Below are positions 35,161 through 45,060 of a stretch of 64,000 bases of DNA, piece after piece; positions within the stretch are counted from its first letter, which is position 1; the number at the start of each line of letters is the position of its first letter. Below the pieces are notes generated by a model. It was not told the origin of the DNA. It was given only the letters and a program-made list of their open reading frames with translations, and did not search any database. The position numbers and the translations under genes were made by a program. Origin of the DNA: Carettochelys insculpta (Eukaryota; Chordata; Testudines; Carettochelyidae). The stretch lies in assembly GCF_033958435.1 (NCBI RefSeq), contig NC_134137.1, positions 248,356,501 to 248,420,500 on the forward strand. Direction: 5' to 3'.

Positions 35161-35739
35161 CTACATTGGAATGGTATTTTTTTTTTTTAATTTTCACTGT
35201 AAAGTCTGCTTTCCATCATGGAAGAATTGATTGTGCCATAAATGCTACGGTCTGCCCTCCAAAAGTGTTTCTGGAATAGTAAACATCTATAAGCTGCATT
35301 TTGGAAGTGATATTGTCCCTTCTGACCTTTAAGTCTATGCATCTACCTGTTATTTGTAGATCATCACCTCTGGCCTTGCTAGAAGAGTCTATTTTGTAGT
35401 AAATGCTCATGAAGTTGTGTTTGAAATTTTTAAAAAGAGACAAATCAAATAACAAACACCTTATTTTTTCCTTGTGGAAAAGGCCTATGAAACTTCAGAC
35501 ATTTTAAAATGAAGGACTAGAAACTTTTTGTAGTGTTGACAGAGGGCCAAAAATTGAACTGGATATCAGAGTTTTCAAGGGGTGTGCAAAGCAGTGTCTC
35601 CTGAACTTGTGGTTTGTGTGCCTCCCTTTGTACCTGGAGATCATTGTAATTATATTCCATTAATGCTGGACGGTCAATTCTAGTAGCATTAATGCAGATT
35701 TAAATTTCATGAAATATTGTTTGTGAAGCCAGAAGGATG
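35161..35739. other. unassigned intergenic DNA
   Basis: No gene or repeat boundary was recognised. A poly-T tract lies at 35178-35189. Confidence 0.4.
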
Positions 35740-35759
35740 AAAGGCTCAGGGAAAACTGT

Positions 35760-36197
35760 ATGGTGACTTGCCTGCGTGATACGAAGGTTGTGGATTTCTC
35801 GAGGCATCTAGATGGACTTATGTGTAGTGCTGCCAAGGAGATGGTGGTTGTGGTACATGTAGGTACCAGTTATATAGGGAAGGATAGGAGAGATGTCTTA
35901 GAGGCCAAATTTAGGCTGCTAGGAAAGAGACTGAAATCCAGGGCCTCTATGGTAGCATTCTCAGAACTGCTTCCAGTTCCACACGCAGGGCCAGGTAGGC
36001 AGGGAGAAATTCAGAGTCTCAATGTATGGGTGAGTCAATGGTAGAGGGAGGAGGGGTTTAGATTTGTTTGGAACTGGGGAAACTTTGGGGATGTAGGGAA
36101 TCTATGTAGGAAGGATGGACTCCACCTAAACCAAAGTAGAACCAGATTGCTGGCACTTAACAATAAAAAGATCATAGGGCAGTTTTTAAACTAAGCA
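35760..36197 (+). pseudogene. LINE ORF1 with SGNH/GDSL-esterase domain (broken)
   Basis: CR1-clade ORF1 proteins often carry a GDSL-type (SGNH) esterase domain thought to act with the RNP at membranes or lipids. Here VTCLRDTKVVDFSRHLD leads to VVVVHVGTSYIG, which stands where the family has a GTND-type block III. Then come VAFSELLPVP and IQSLNVWVSQW, and after a frame change DGLHLNQSRTRLLALNN, which holds the Asp-x-x-His motif of block V. The block I serine region is missing at the 5' end, and block III has Ser-Tyr in place of Asn-Asp. The domain is recognisable but dead. Confidence 0.72.
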
Positions 36198-36889
36198 ATA
36201 GGGTAAAGCTGATTGGTGCAGAGAAGCATGTGGATTGGACAGAGACTTCTCTTAGCGAGTCTATTCATAGAGATTCTCAAGGTGTTAGTCAGGAGGAGAG
36301 GATGGAAGAGGATAAAGTTTGGGCCAGGTCAGATGAGAAACACTCACATGAAAAAAAATCTCACACATCAGGAAAGGGAAGACAAGCAAACAGTGACAAG
36401 GTTTTAAAGTGCTTGTCCACAAATGTTAGATGTCTAAATAATAAGAAGGGTGAACTAGAGTGCCCCGTATTAAAGGAGGATATTGACATAATAGGCATCA
36501 CAGAAACCTGGTGGAATGACAAAAATCAATGAGACACAATCATACCATGGTACAAAATATAAGGAAGGATAGAACAATTCATGAGGGTTGGGGGGTGGCA
36601 CTGTATGTGGGAGAAAATGTAGAATCAAATGAAGTAAAACTCTTAAATGAATCAAAATGTTCCATAGAATGTCTATGGATAGTAATTCCTTGCTCTAATA
36701 AGAATGTAGCAGTAGGGATATATTATCAACCACCTGACTGGGACAGTGATAGTGACTATGAAATGCTAAGGGAGATTAGAGAGGCTACCAAAATAAAAAA
36801 CTCAACAATAGAAGGGGATTTCAATTATCCCCATCTTGACTGGGTACAGGTCACCTCAGGACGAGATACGGAGATAAAATTTCGTAATA

Positions 36890-37704
36890 CAGTAGACCAC
36901 CCGACTTGTGCAGACTCAACTTATGCATTTTTTATATTAACGTGAGTCAAGTACAGTCAAGAGGGGACCCTGCTTCCCTGTGCCCTGCCTCTCTGCTTAG
37001 CCCCATAGGACCCGCCTGCCAGCAACATGCTGCCGGATGGCTCAGGGCCTTCTCAGGAGGTAGCTCCTGCCTCGTGACTGCTCAGAGCTGCATCCCCGAG
37101 GTCGGGGAGGGGCAGGTGCAGCAGACAAGGTGCATAGCCAAATGCTGACAGGGCTTGTAGCCCTCCTGCTCCGGCTGGCGGCTCTGGATCTCTGTGCAGG
37201 CAGATGGGTGGGCAGGGGCCAGGTTAGTGGAGGAGTGGGGCCACCTCCTGCTCCTGCTGCCATGCTCTCAGTGCTGAGCAGCCATCATGCTCCTGCTGCC
37301 CCCCCAGCTGCCCAGCCCCTGCCTGCCCATGGAACCCTTAATGGCTCAGAGCCTGTGACAGCCAGCAGTAGTGGAGCAGCCCCAGAGCCACACATGGGGA
37401 GAGCATGGGGACCATTCGCAGCGGCAGAGAGGATGGCCCTGTGTGCATGTGACACCTGGGCTGTCTCCTCCTTCTGCAGCTCCTGGAGCTAAGGCTGGCC
37501 TAGAGGGCTCGGCTGGGACTGAGCAGGTGTGTGGAGTGATGAGCCCTGGCCAGCTCCCAGCCCCATTGCTGCTGGGGATTCCCCTGGCCCCAGCAGCTAC
37601 CTGGGCATGGAGCTGGCAGCCCCACCCCCACTTGAGTTGCACAAAATTCAAATTTTGCCTGGTTCCCCAAAAATGTAATTCTTGCACAAGTCGGGCATTT
37701 ACTG
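36890..37704. mobile_element. Tigger/mariner-like TIR element inside the LINE
   Basis: The ends are CAGTAGACCACCCGACTTGT and, inverted, CAGTAAATGCCCGACTTGTG. A TA target duplication flanks them (36888-36889 and 37705-37706). LINE endonuclease sequence resumes directly after it. The 815-bp interior is GC-rich and without transposase, so it is non-autonomous. The element at 56766-57305 has related terminal wording. Confidence 0.82.
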
Positions 37705-38410
37705 TACCTTAAATGACTGCTTCTTGGAGCAGCTGGTACAGGTACCCACAAGGGGAGAGGCAATTCTCGATTCACTCCTGAGTGGAGTGCAGGATCTTTT
37801 CCAATATGTAACTATAACAGAACCTCTTGGAAATAGTGACCATAATATAATAACATTTAACCTTCCTGTGGTGGGAAGAACACCTCGGTAGCCGAACACT
37901 GTGGCATTTAATTTCAAAAAGGGGAACTACACAAAGATGAGGAGGTTAGTTAAACAGAAATTAAAAGGTACAGTGACTGAAGTAAAATCCCTGCAAGCTG
38001 CATGGAAACTTTTCAAAGACACCATACTAGAGGCCCAAATTAAAAAACACAGTAAAAAAAAACAAAAAAAGAGCCACTGTGGCTTAACAATCATGTAATA
38101 GAAGCAGCAAGAGATAAAAAAGGCATCTTTCAAATAGTGAAAGTTAAATCTTAGTGAGGAAAATAGAAAGGAGCACGAACACTGCCAAATTAAGTGTAAA
38201 AATTTAATGAGAAAAACCAAAAAGGAGTTTGAAGAACAGCTAGCCAAAACAAAATGTGTTTAAGCACATCACCAGAAGTAGGAAGCCTGCTCAACAACCA
38301 GTGAGGCCCCTGGATGATTGAGATACAAAAGAAGCACCCAACGATGATAAAGTCATTCTGGAGAAACTATTAATTCTTTTGATTCAGTGTTCACATCTGA
38401 GAATGTTAAT

Positions 38411-39664
38411 GTAACCCTTCTGCCGAAAGGAGTTGGCAGCAACTAGGGCCTAGTTCAACATCTGGAGGTTCCTTTTCATCCATCTCACACAGAACCGGCT
38501 CAAGCCCCCACCCAGTAGCCTGGGAAATTCACACACTCCTGGGCGCCTCCAAAAGTCAATGCTTGCCCACTCGCAAGCACAGAGTCTGAGTGTTGAAAAG
38601 AACATTTAATAAAAGAGGCAGAAAGGTCAATTAGCATAAGCTTGGGAACACCACACCCAGAGTTCATAATCAATCCTCAAGTAACTGTCCCAGCTCAAAT
38701 GCATTGAGCAATCTCCTTGGCCTCTCAGACTCACCAGTCCAATACAGTAAACAGCCAATCCACACACCCAACTTCCTCTGCACCCCCAGTTCAAATGCCC
38801 CACTTACAACTTGGTCCAGTCTGTGCAGGCACTGACACCTCACACTGATGCATTCCCTCATAGAACCTGAGACTATGCCACCTTTGTGCTGGTCCAGTGT
38901 TCTGCTTGCTCCTACCAGCTGTCTGCTGGTCGCATCGTCCGTCCATCCGCTGCTCCTCCTACCGGCCGCCTGCCAGTCGTGCCATCCTTCCTCTGCTGCT
39001 CCTCTTACCAGCCATCCATTGGCTGTGCCATCCGTCTGCTGCTGGTTCTCCTACCGGCCGGCCACCAGTCACACCATCCGCTGCTCCTCCTACTGGCCAT
39101 CCGCTGGTCACGCCATCTGTCCATCTGCTGTGGGTCTGACCCTGTGATTTCAGCTCTTAGTGGCCTCAGCTGCCACCCTGTGATTTCAGCCCTTAATATC
39201 TACCAAAATGGAGTCTCATAAAAACCCTAGTATTCAGCTCTTTCTTTTAACAGGTGGGGCAGGCTAGTCAAACCAGGCTTATAGATATATGGCCAAGGCT
39301 TAGGCAGGGCCAAGGCACTCAACTAGATTGTTCAACCCATATCCCTACCCTTCTTTACAATACTTTAAACCAGGGAGCCCTGTGTAATCCACGTCTTATG
39401 CAGTTATATTGACTAGCCTGTCCCCCACAATGACTTGGAGCATTGGTGAGATTTCACAATTTTTATACTGAGTGTTAGCATAAATTGTGATTTTGCAACA
39501 ATGTGTTTACAAGAGACAAAATCTCATTGCTTCCTTGCTACCCATCAGTCTTTGTTTGCAAGGCATCACATATGCACACCTGCATTCTCATGCAAATGAT
39601 CTCTGGGACACACATTCCTCCCAGCCTTCAGCAGCTTTGAGTTCCTGCTGCCATATTCCTTACA
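38411..39664. mobile_element. probable solo LTR inserted in the LINE
   Basis: LINE sequence stops near 38410 and resumes near 39665 (CAGGAAGATTCCCAAATCTG). The 1.25-kb insert begins TGTAACCCTTCTGCC and ends CATATTCCTTACA, so it has the TG...CA ends and short inverted TGTAA/TTACA termini expected of an LTR. It has no gag, pol or env sequence. An AATAAA-like signal lies near 38606. I could not find a convincing target duplication, so the LTR call and its orientation are inference. Confidence 0.5.
38920..39135. repeat. minisatellite, about four units of 50-65 bp
   Basis: The motif CATCCGCTGCTCCTCCTAC recurs with variants, alternating with GGCCATCCGCTGGTCACGCC-like words. It lies within the LTR-like insert. 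Confidence 0.75.
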
Positions 39665-41395
39665 TCAGGAAGATTCCCAAATCTGAGCCATCCTTTGTAG
39701 GTGAGGAATTGTCTCAGATTGAGGTGTCATTAGAGGAGGTTTTGGAATTTATTGATAAACTTAACAGTAACAAGTCATCAGGACCAGAGGGCATTCAACT
39801 AAGTGTTCAGAGAGAACTCAAATGTGAAATTGGGGAACTATTAACTGTGTTTTGTAACCTATCATTTAAATCAGCTTTTCTACCCTGTGACTGGATGATA
39901 GTTAATGCAACCCCAATATTCAAAAAGGGCTCTAGAGGTGATGTTGGCAATTACAGACCAGTAAGTCTAACGTCAGTACTGGGCAAATTAGTTGAAACGA
40001 TAGTAAAGAATAAAATTGTCAGACACATAGAAAAACATAATTTGTTGGAAAAAATCAACATGGTTTCTGTAAAGGAAAATCGTGTCTTACTAATCTGTTA
40101 GAGTTCTTGAAGAGGTCATAAAATATAGTATATTTAGATTTTCAGAAAGCCTTTGAGCAGGTCCTGAACCAAATTAAGTTGTCGTGGAATAAGAGAGAAG
40201 ATCCTTTCACGAACTGAGAACTGGTTAAAAGACAGGAAGCAAAGGATAGGAATAAATGATAAATTTTCAGAATGGGGAGTGGTAACTAGTAGTATTCCCC
40301 AAGGGTCAGTCCTAGGACCAATCAATTTAACTTATTCATAATTGATCTGAAAAAGAAGTAAGCAGTGAGGTGGCAAAGTTTGCAGATGATACTAAACTGT
40401 TCAAGATAGTTAAGACCAAACCAGACTGTGAAGGAACTTCAAAAAGATTTCACAAAACTAAGTGATTGGGCAACAAAATGGCAAATGAAATTCAATGCGG
40501 ATACATGTAAAGTAATGCACATTGGAAAAAATAACCCCTACTAGACATACAATGTGATGGGGGCTAATTAGCTACACCTAATCAGGAAAGGGATCTTGGA
40601 GTCATCATGTATAGTTCTCAGAAAACGTCCATGCAGTGTGCAACGGCAGTCAAAAAAGCAAACAGGATGTTGGGAATCATTAAAAAAAGGATAGAGAATA
40701 AGACAGAGAATATCTTATTGCCTTTATATGAAATCATGGTATGCCCACATCCTGAATACTGCATACAGATGTGGTATCCTCATCTCCAAAAAAGATATTG
40801 CCATTAGAAAAGGTTCAAAAAAGAGCAATAAAAATTATTAGGGGTTTGGAATGGGTCCCATATGAAGAGAGATTAAAGAAACTAGGACTTTTCATCATAC
40901 AAAAGAGGAGACTAATTGGGGCTTTGGTAGAGGTATATAAAACCATGAGCAGTGTGGAGAAAGTTAATAAGGAAAAAATATTTATTTGTTCCCATAATAT
41001 AAGAATTAGGCAACATCAAATGAAGTTAATGGGCGGCAGGTTTAAAACACATAAAAGGAAGTTCTTCACACAGCTCACAGTCAGCCTGTGAAACTCCTTT
41101 CCAGAGGAGGTTGTGAAGGCTAGGACTATAACTGTCTTTTAAAAAGAGCTAGATAAATTCATGGAGATTAGGACCATTAATGGCTATCAGTCAGGATGGG
41201 TCAGGAATGGTGTCCCCAGTCTCTGTTTGTCAGAGGCTGGATATGGATGGCAGGAGAAGGATGGCTTGATTGTTACCTGTTTCATTCACTCCTTCTGGGG
41301 CACCTGGCATGGGTCACCGTCAGCAGACAGGACACTGGGCTGGATGGACCTTAGGTCTGACCCAGTGTGGCCATTCTCACGTACAGAGTAAGAGG

Positions 41396-43317
41396 GAATC
41401 CTGCGACAGATTAACATTCAATATAAGGATTTGAAACTAAATATTTTAATGCAATAAAAAGTACATTACCCCCAATAGTGCAATACAATGATTCTGCTGA
41501 TTTAACAAACTTTATCACAATTATTCAAGATTGTAAAAATTAAACCATTCTCATTTTTGGATATTTCTAGTCACTTAATTTACTGACCAGCAAATGTTAT
41601 TTGCCCTTCTGACCCAATTAAATGTAACTGCATGAAATTGAAAAAGAAAAGAGGTAATTTTACAAAACAGCAATCTAAATTAAATTTTCATAAAGGAAAG
41701 AATTTAATATTCTGTACAACCCAGTCAGTCCTTTATTTCTTTATCATGCAAAATTCTTACTACAATCTCTTGGAAAAAATTCCAGCAGGCTCAGGGTGTG
41801 ATAATTGCTATCTACCAAACAGTGGTAATTCAGCTATTTATTGAGATTAACAGATTCTTACTACAGCATACAAAAAAATTCACTAGGTGGAGCTCAAAGG
41901 TACCAGGTAGTCTCTCTTGGGACTTACACAGAGGCAATGCCCAGTGTACCAATGGTAAGACTTCAGCAAAGAACTCACAAGTGCATCTCAAAACATTAAC
42001 TCAAAAATAAGGGATTAAACAAAAATAAAATCAACGAACTCACCAAAGAGCTAACACCCAGAATGTGTAAAACACAGATCTAAACATTCAGAAAGCAAAC
42101 AGCTTTATGAGCTGGCTTCTTGACTTAATCATCAGCAATTTGAGAGTAGCTCATTTGTCTATAAGAAAGAAGCCAGTTTGAACAGAAAGAAATGAGTCTT
42201 CATTTCATCAGTCCACATATATTGCACCACTGAGTGACAAGGGCAAATCTTCCTTTATTTCCTTCATGAGACTTTAAAATATTGGTGTTACTCTGATGAA
42301 CAAATACATGGCAATAAAAACAAATGCATATAATTGGAGATACTCTGATAAAAGGAGGCAGATTAAAAAAGGATTTTCATTATTCTGAATATAGTGAGAT
42401 GCCAGTTTTGTGGCTAAAAGGCATTCTACTTTGATTATTTGAAATGGGGAAAAGCAAACCTGGGGAAATGGTATTCCACTGGGGGCGATATTTGTAAAAA
42501 ACATTGATATATAATCAGCCTGAACAAGGTATATATTTAAAGCATTTCATAGTCCTTCTTTTAAAAAAAGGTCTAATATGTATAGTTCTATGGTTACATT
42601 TGCCAGATTACTATATAAATTACCTACAAAGAAAATTATTCTCAGTGCTTGGGTAGGAAACAAAATATTTCTCTGAGAAGAGAGAGACTCAAAGATGAAG
42701 CTAATATGATCCTAAACAAAATGCATCCAGCTATGCCAACTTTTGCAGGACGGTGGAAGCAGTGGAGACAACAATGTTTTCTATTCCATAGAAATTGTCA
42801 GGAGGGTAGACTATAAAATGAGAACTCAAGAGTGTGCAACCTTGAGAGGACTTGAGAGCTGAGCTGTAGTTGTTACCTGCATTACCAGACAAGTGACATT
42901 TTCCCTCTGTGCCTGCTTCTATCATTTCTGGATCCCAGCAGTATGGCACTTCATTTATTAAAGAAATTCTGGTCGTTGTGTTGAGATGGTCAAACACAAC
43001 CAGATCAATTTCCTCACTATTCTGCAGCTCTCTGCTTAAACCCTAGAATTCTGTTAAAATGTTATGGAAGTGTAGTGGCTGGTAATGACCCGAGGCAAAA
43101 GACAACACTGAGAGTTAGATGAGACTGGGGAAGGCAAAGGGGACAAAAAAAGTTTTCTTTTAGTCTGAGCCCAGGAAGCGGGGGGAGAGAAATCCCTCTT
43201 ATTGGTTGTCAAGGAGATCTGCTGTTGAGTTTGCTGGACTGTCTGCCTTCAAAGCCTCCTGCCTCAACTGTGAAAGGAGCCGTCCCCTTTGGGAGGCAGG
43301 CAGACACTGAAACCCTC
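41396..43317. other. 1.9 kb without recognisable genes
   Basis: The segment is AT-rich up to about 43000 and then more mixed. I see no exon, no RNA gene and no transposon terminus. Confidence 0.45.
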
Positions 43318-43320
43318 CGA

Positions 43321-44001
43321 GGCTACGTCTACATGTGCACGCTACATCGAAATAGCTTATTTCGATGAATAACGTCTACACATCCTCCAGGGCTAGCAAC
43401 GTCAACGTTCAACTTCGACGTTGGGCAGCACCACATCGAAATAGGCGCTGCGAGGGAACGTCTATATGCCAAAGTAGCACACATCGAAATAAGGGTGCCA
43501 GGAACAGCTGCAGACAGGGTCACAGGGCGGACTCAACAGCAAGCTGCTCCCTTAAAGGGCCCCCCCAGACACAGTTGCACTAAACAACACAAGATCCACA
43601 GAGCCGACAACTGGTTGCAAACCCTGTGCCTGCAGCATGGATCCCCAGCTGCAGCAGCAGCTGCCAGAAGCCCTGGGCTAAGGGCTGCTGCACACGGTGA
43701 CCATAGAGCCCCGCAGGGGCTGGAGAGAGAGCATCTCTCAACCCCTCAGCTGATGGCTGCCATGGAGGACCCCACTATTTCGAGGTTGCGGGATGCGGAT
43801 CGTCTACACGTGCCCTACTTCGACGTTCAACTTCGAAGTAGGGCGCTATTCCCATCCCCTCATGGGGTTAGCGACTTCGACGTCTCACCGCCTAATGTCG
43901 ATTTAAACTTCGAAATAGCGCCCAACACGTGTAGCTGTGACGGGCGCTATTTTGAAGTTGGCGCCGCTACTTCGAAGTAGTGCGCACGTGTAGACGCGGC
44001 C
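43321..44001. mobile_element. well-preserved Harbinger MITE upstream of SCUBE1
   Basis: It starts GGCTACGTCTACATGTGCAC and ends with inverted GGCCGCGTCTACACGTGCGC. A perfect CGA target duplication flanks it (43318-43320 and 44002-44004). CpG-containing words (TTCGAAGT, ATCGAAAT, GTCGACG-like) are abundant near the ends, so CpG decay is low and the insertion looks young. It lies about 0.84 kb upstream of the SCUBE1 start codon. The internal open frame is not a recognised protein. Confidence 0.9.
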
Positions 44002-44279
44002 CGAGAGGGCAGAGGCTGAGTAGGCACTAGACTAGTGAAGGCTCCTTAAGGGCTTGAGACTTACCTAGGACGCTTGGCAGATGTGGTGGGAAGAGGGTCC
44101 CGCAGTACAAAGGGGCAGGGAAGGGAAGCGTGTGGTGTGTTATTTCACCAAGCAAGTCCCCCTCTCACCGATAAAAGTGAAAGGGGGCCGGGTTAGCAGA
44201 GCCCTCAACAGTCAAGAGAAAACAAACCTTGCCACCGCCTGGCCCCATGGTTTGGGAATGAGAAAGAACTGGTGGCAAC

Positions 44280-45060
44280 AAAAGCAGGCGCCCCCCGCCT
44301 CCACCCCCCGCCTGCTTCTCACCTGTGGGGCTGAGCGCAGGGTGCCTGGGGCGGCCGTGTGAAACGGAGGAGCCCCGGGAGAGAGCGTGAGTGTGCCAGG
44401 ACCTACCGCCTCACGTGGGGCGAACGGGCTGGAGCGTCTCGGCACGTTGTGAATGGCAGGGTGGGAGCTGGTAGACACTGATACAGATACACCCCCCGGG
44501 GGGCGGGGGCGGGGGCTCTTTTTGGAAGGTCCCAGGCGCAGCGCGCAGAAGGGGGACTGGAGCCAGGGCTGGGGCAGCCGGGGCGGGAGGGAGGACAGCT
44601 CTCGGCGAGGAGGCTGTGGGAAGAGTGCAGTGCCCTGCCCCCGCAGCCCCTCCCTCTGCCTTTGCGGCGCCCCCTCCCCTCTCTCCAGGCCAATCCCTCC
44701 CCGCCCGTCCCGCCCACCCCGCGGCTCCCCGGGCGAATCAGCGGGATGCTGTCAGCGCGTCAGTTTGGCTGGCTCCCCTCTGCCAGTCCCGAGCGCGTCT
44801 CGGATCAAAGAAACCCCCCAGCTGCACCGAGCCCTGTCATTGCCATGGGCGCTGTTTGTTTTGCGTGGCACTCGTGCGTGCTCGCCGCGCTCCTCTGCAC
44901 GGGCAGCTTGGCGGGAGGCAGCGGGGTCCCAGGTAAGAGAGCGCCTTCGCCGCCGCCTGCCTCTCCGGGCGCGGGCTGTGCTCGGGGAACGCGGGTGAAG
45001 GGGGCTCCCTCCCTGCCTGCCCCCCCTCCCCTCCGAGTTCTGCCATGGGGAGGGGGGAGA
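44280..45060 (+). promoter_or_regulatory. SCUBE1: CpG-rich promoter region of SCUBE1
   Basis: The GC content and the number of CpG dinucleotides rise sharply here compared with the AT-rich flanks, and the region spans coding exon 1. It contains a double GC box (GGGGCGGGGGCGGGGG at 44500-44515, an Sp1-type site) and a CCAAT box at 44690-44694. There is no TATA box at a convincing place, so a dispersed-start CpG-island promoter is likely. A TCF/LEF-like ATCAAAG lies at 44804-44810, 35 bases before the ATG. The transcription start cannot be placed from the sequence. Confidence 0.7.
44845..44932 (+). CDS. SCUBE1: SCUBE1 coding exon 1 (signal peptide)
   Basis: SCUBE1 is a secreted, cell-surface-tethered glycoprotein with a signal peptide, EGF-like repeats, a spacer, a Cys-rich region and a CUB domain; it oligomerises and can modulate growth-factor signalling. 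This exon encodes 29 residues plus one base. MGAVCFAWHSCVLAALLC is the short n-region and hydrophobic core, and TGSLAGGSGVP leads to the cleavage area. The wording (WH-CVL, then LAGGSG-P) fits SCUBE1 rather than SCUBE2 or SCUBE3 as I remember them. The ATG sits in GCCATGGGC, a strong Kozak context. The donor is CCAG|GTAAGA, in phase 1, which matches the phase needed by exon 2. The longer chance frame that reads through this region lacks the splice logic. Confidence 0.92.

Larger units (their letters stand above)
36400..41095 (+). pseudogene. LINE ORF2: endonuclease and reverse transcriptase (broken)
   Basis: The AP-endonuclease-like domain begins with LSTNVRCLNNKKGEL and DIIGITETWW near 36410-36520, and continues with GWGVALYVGEN and EGDFNYPHLDW near 36810-36840. 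After the first insert comes LGNSDHNIITF near 37830-37860, the SDH block of the active site. The linker follows. After the second insert come [19 protein letters not shown] (about 39950-40010), KFADDTKLF with an intact catalytic FADD (about 40376-40402) and the C-terminal MVCPHPEYCIQMWYPHLQK and KVQKRAIKIIRG. Stops and shifts lie throughout. Confidence 0.85.
35740..41395 (+). mobile_element. CR1/L3-type LINE, near full length, split by two inserts
   Basis: In order on the + strand lie an esterase-type ORF1, an ORF2 endonuclease, a reverse transcriptase and a typical 3' tail (GGGCTGGATGGACCTTAGG near 41338). Removing the insert at 36890-37704 and the LTR-like block at 38411-39664 leaves about 3.6 kb. 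All frames are broken, so it is inactive. The tail differs from that of the young CR1 at 30004-31432, so it is a different subfamily. Confidence 0.87.

Noticed and set aside
44453..44998. Long frames (181 codons) across the SCUBE1 promoter
   Set aside because: They are GC-rich chance frames that run through the splice donor. The exon reading with signal peptide, Kozak context and phase-matched donor is far better.
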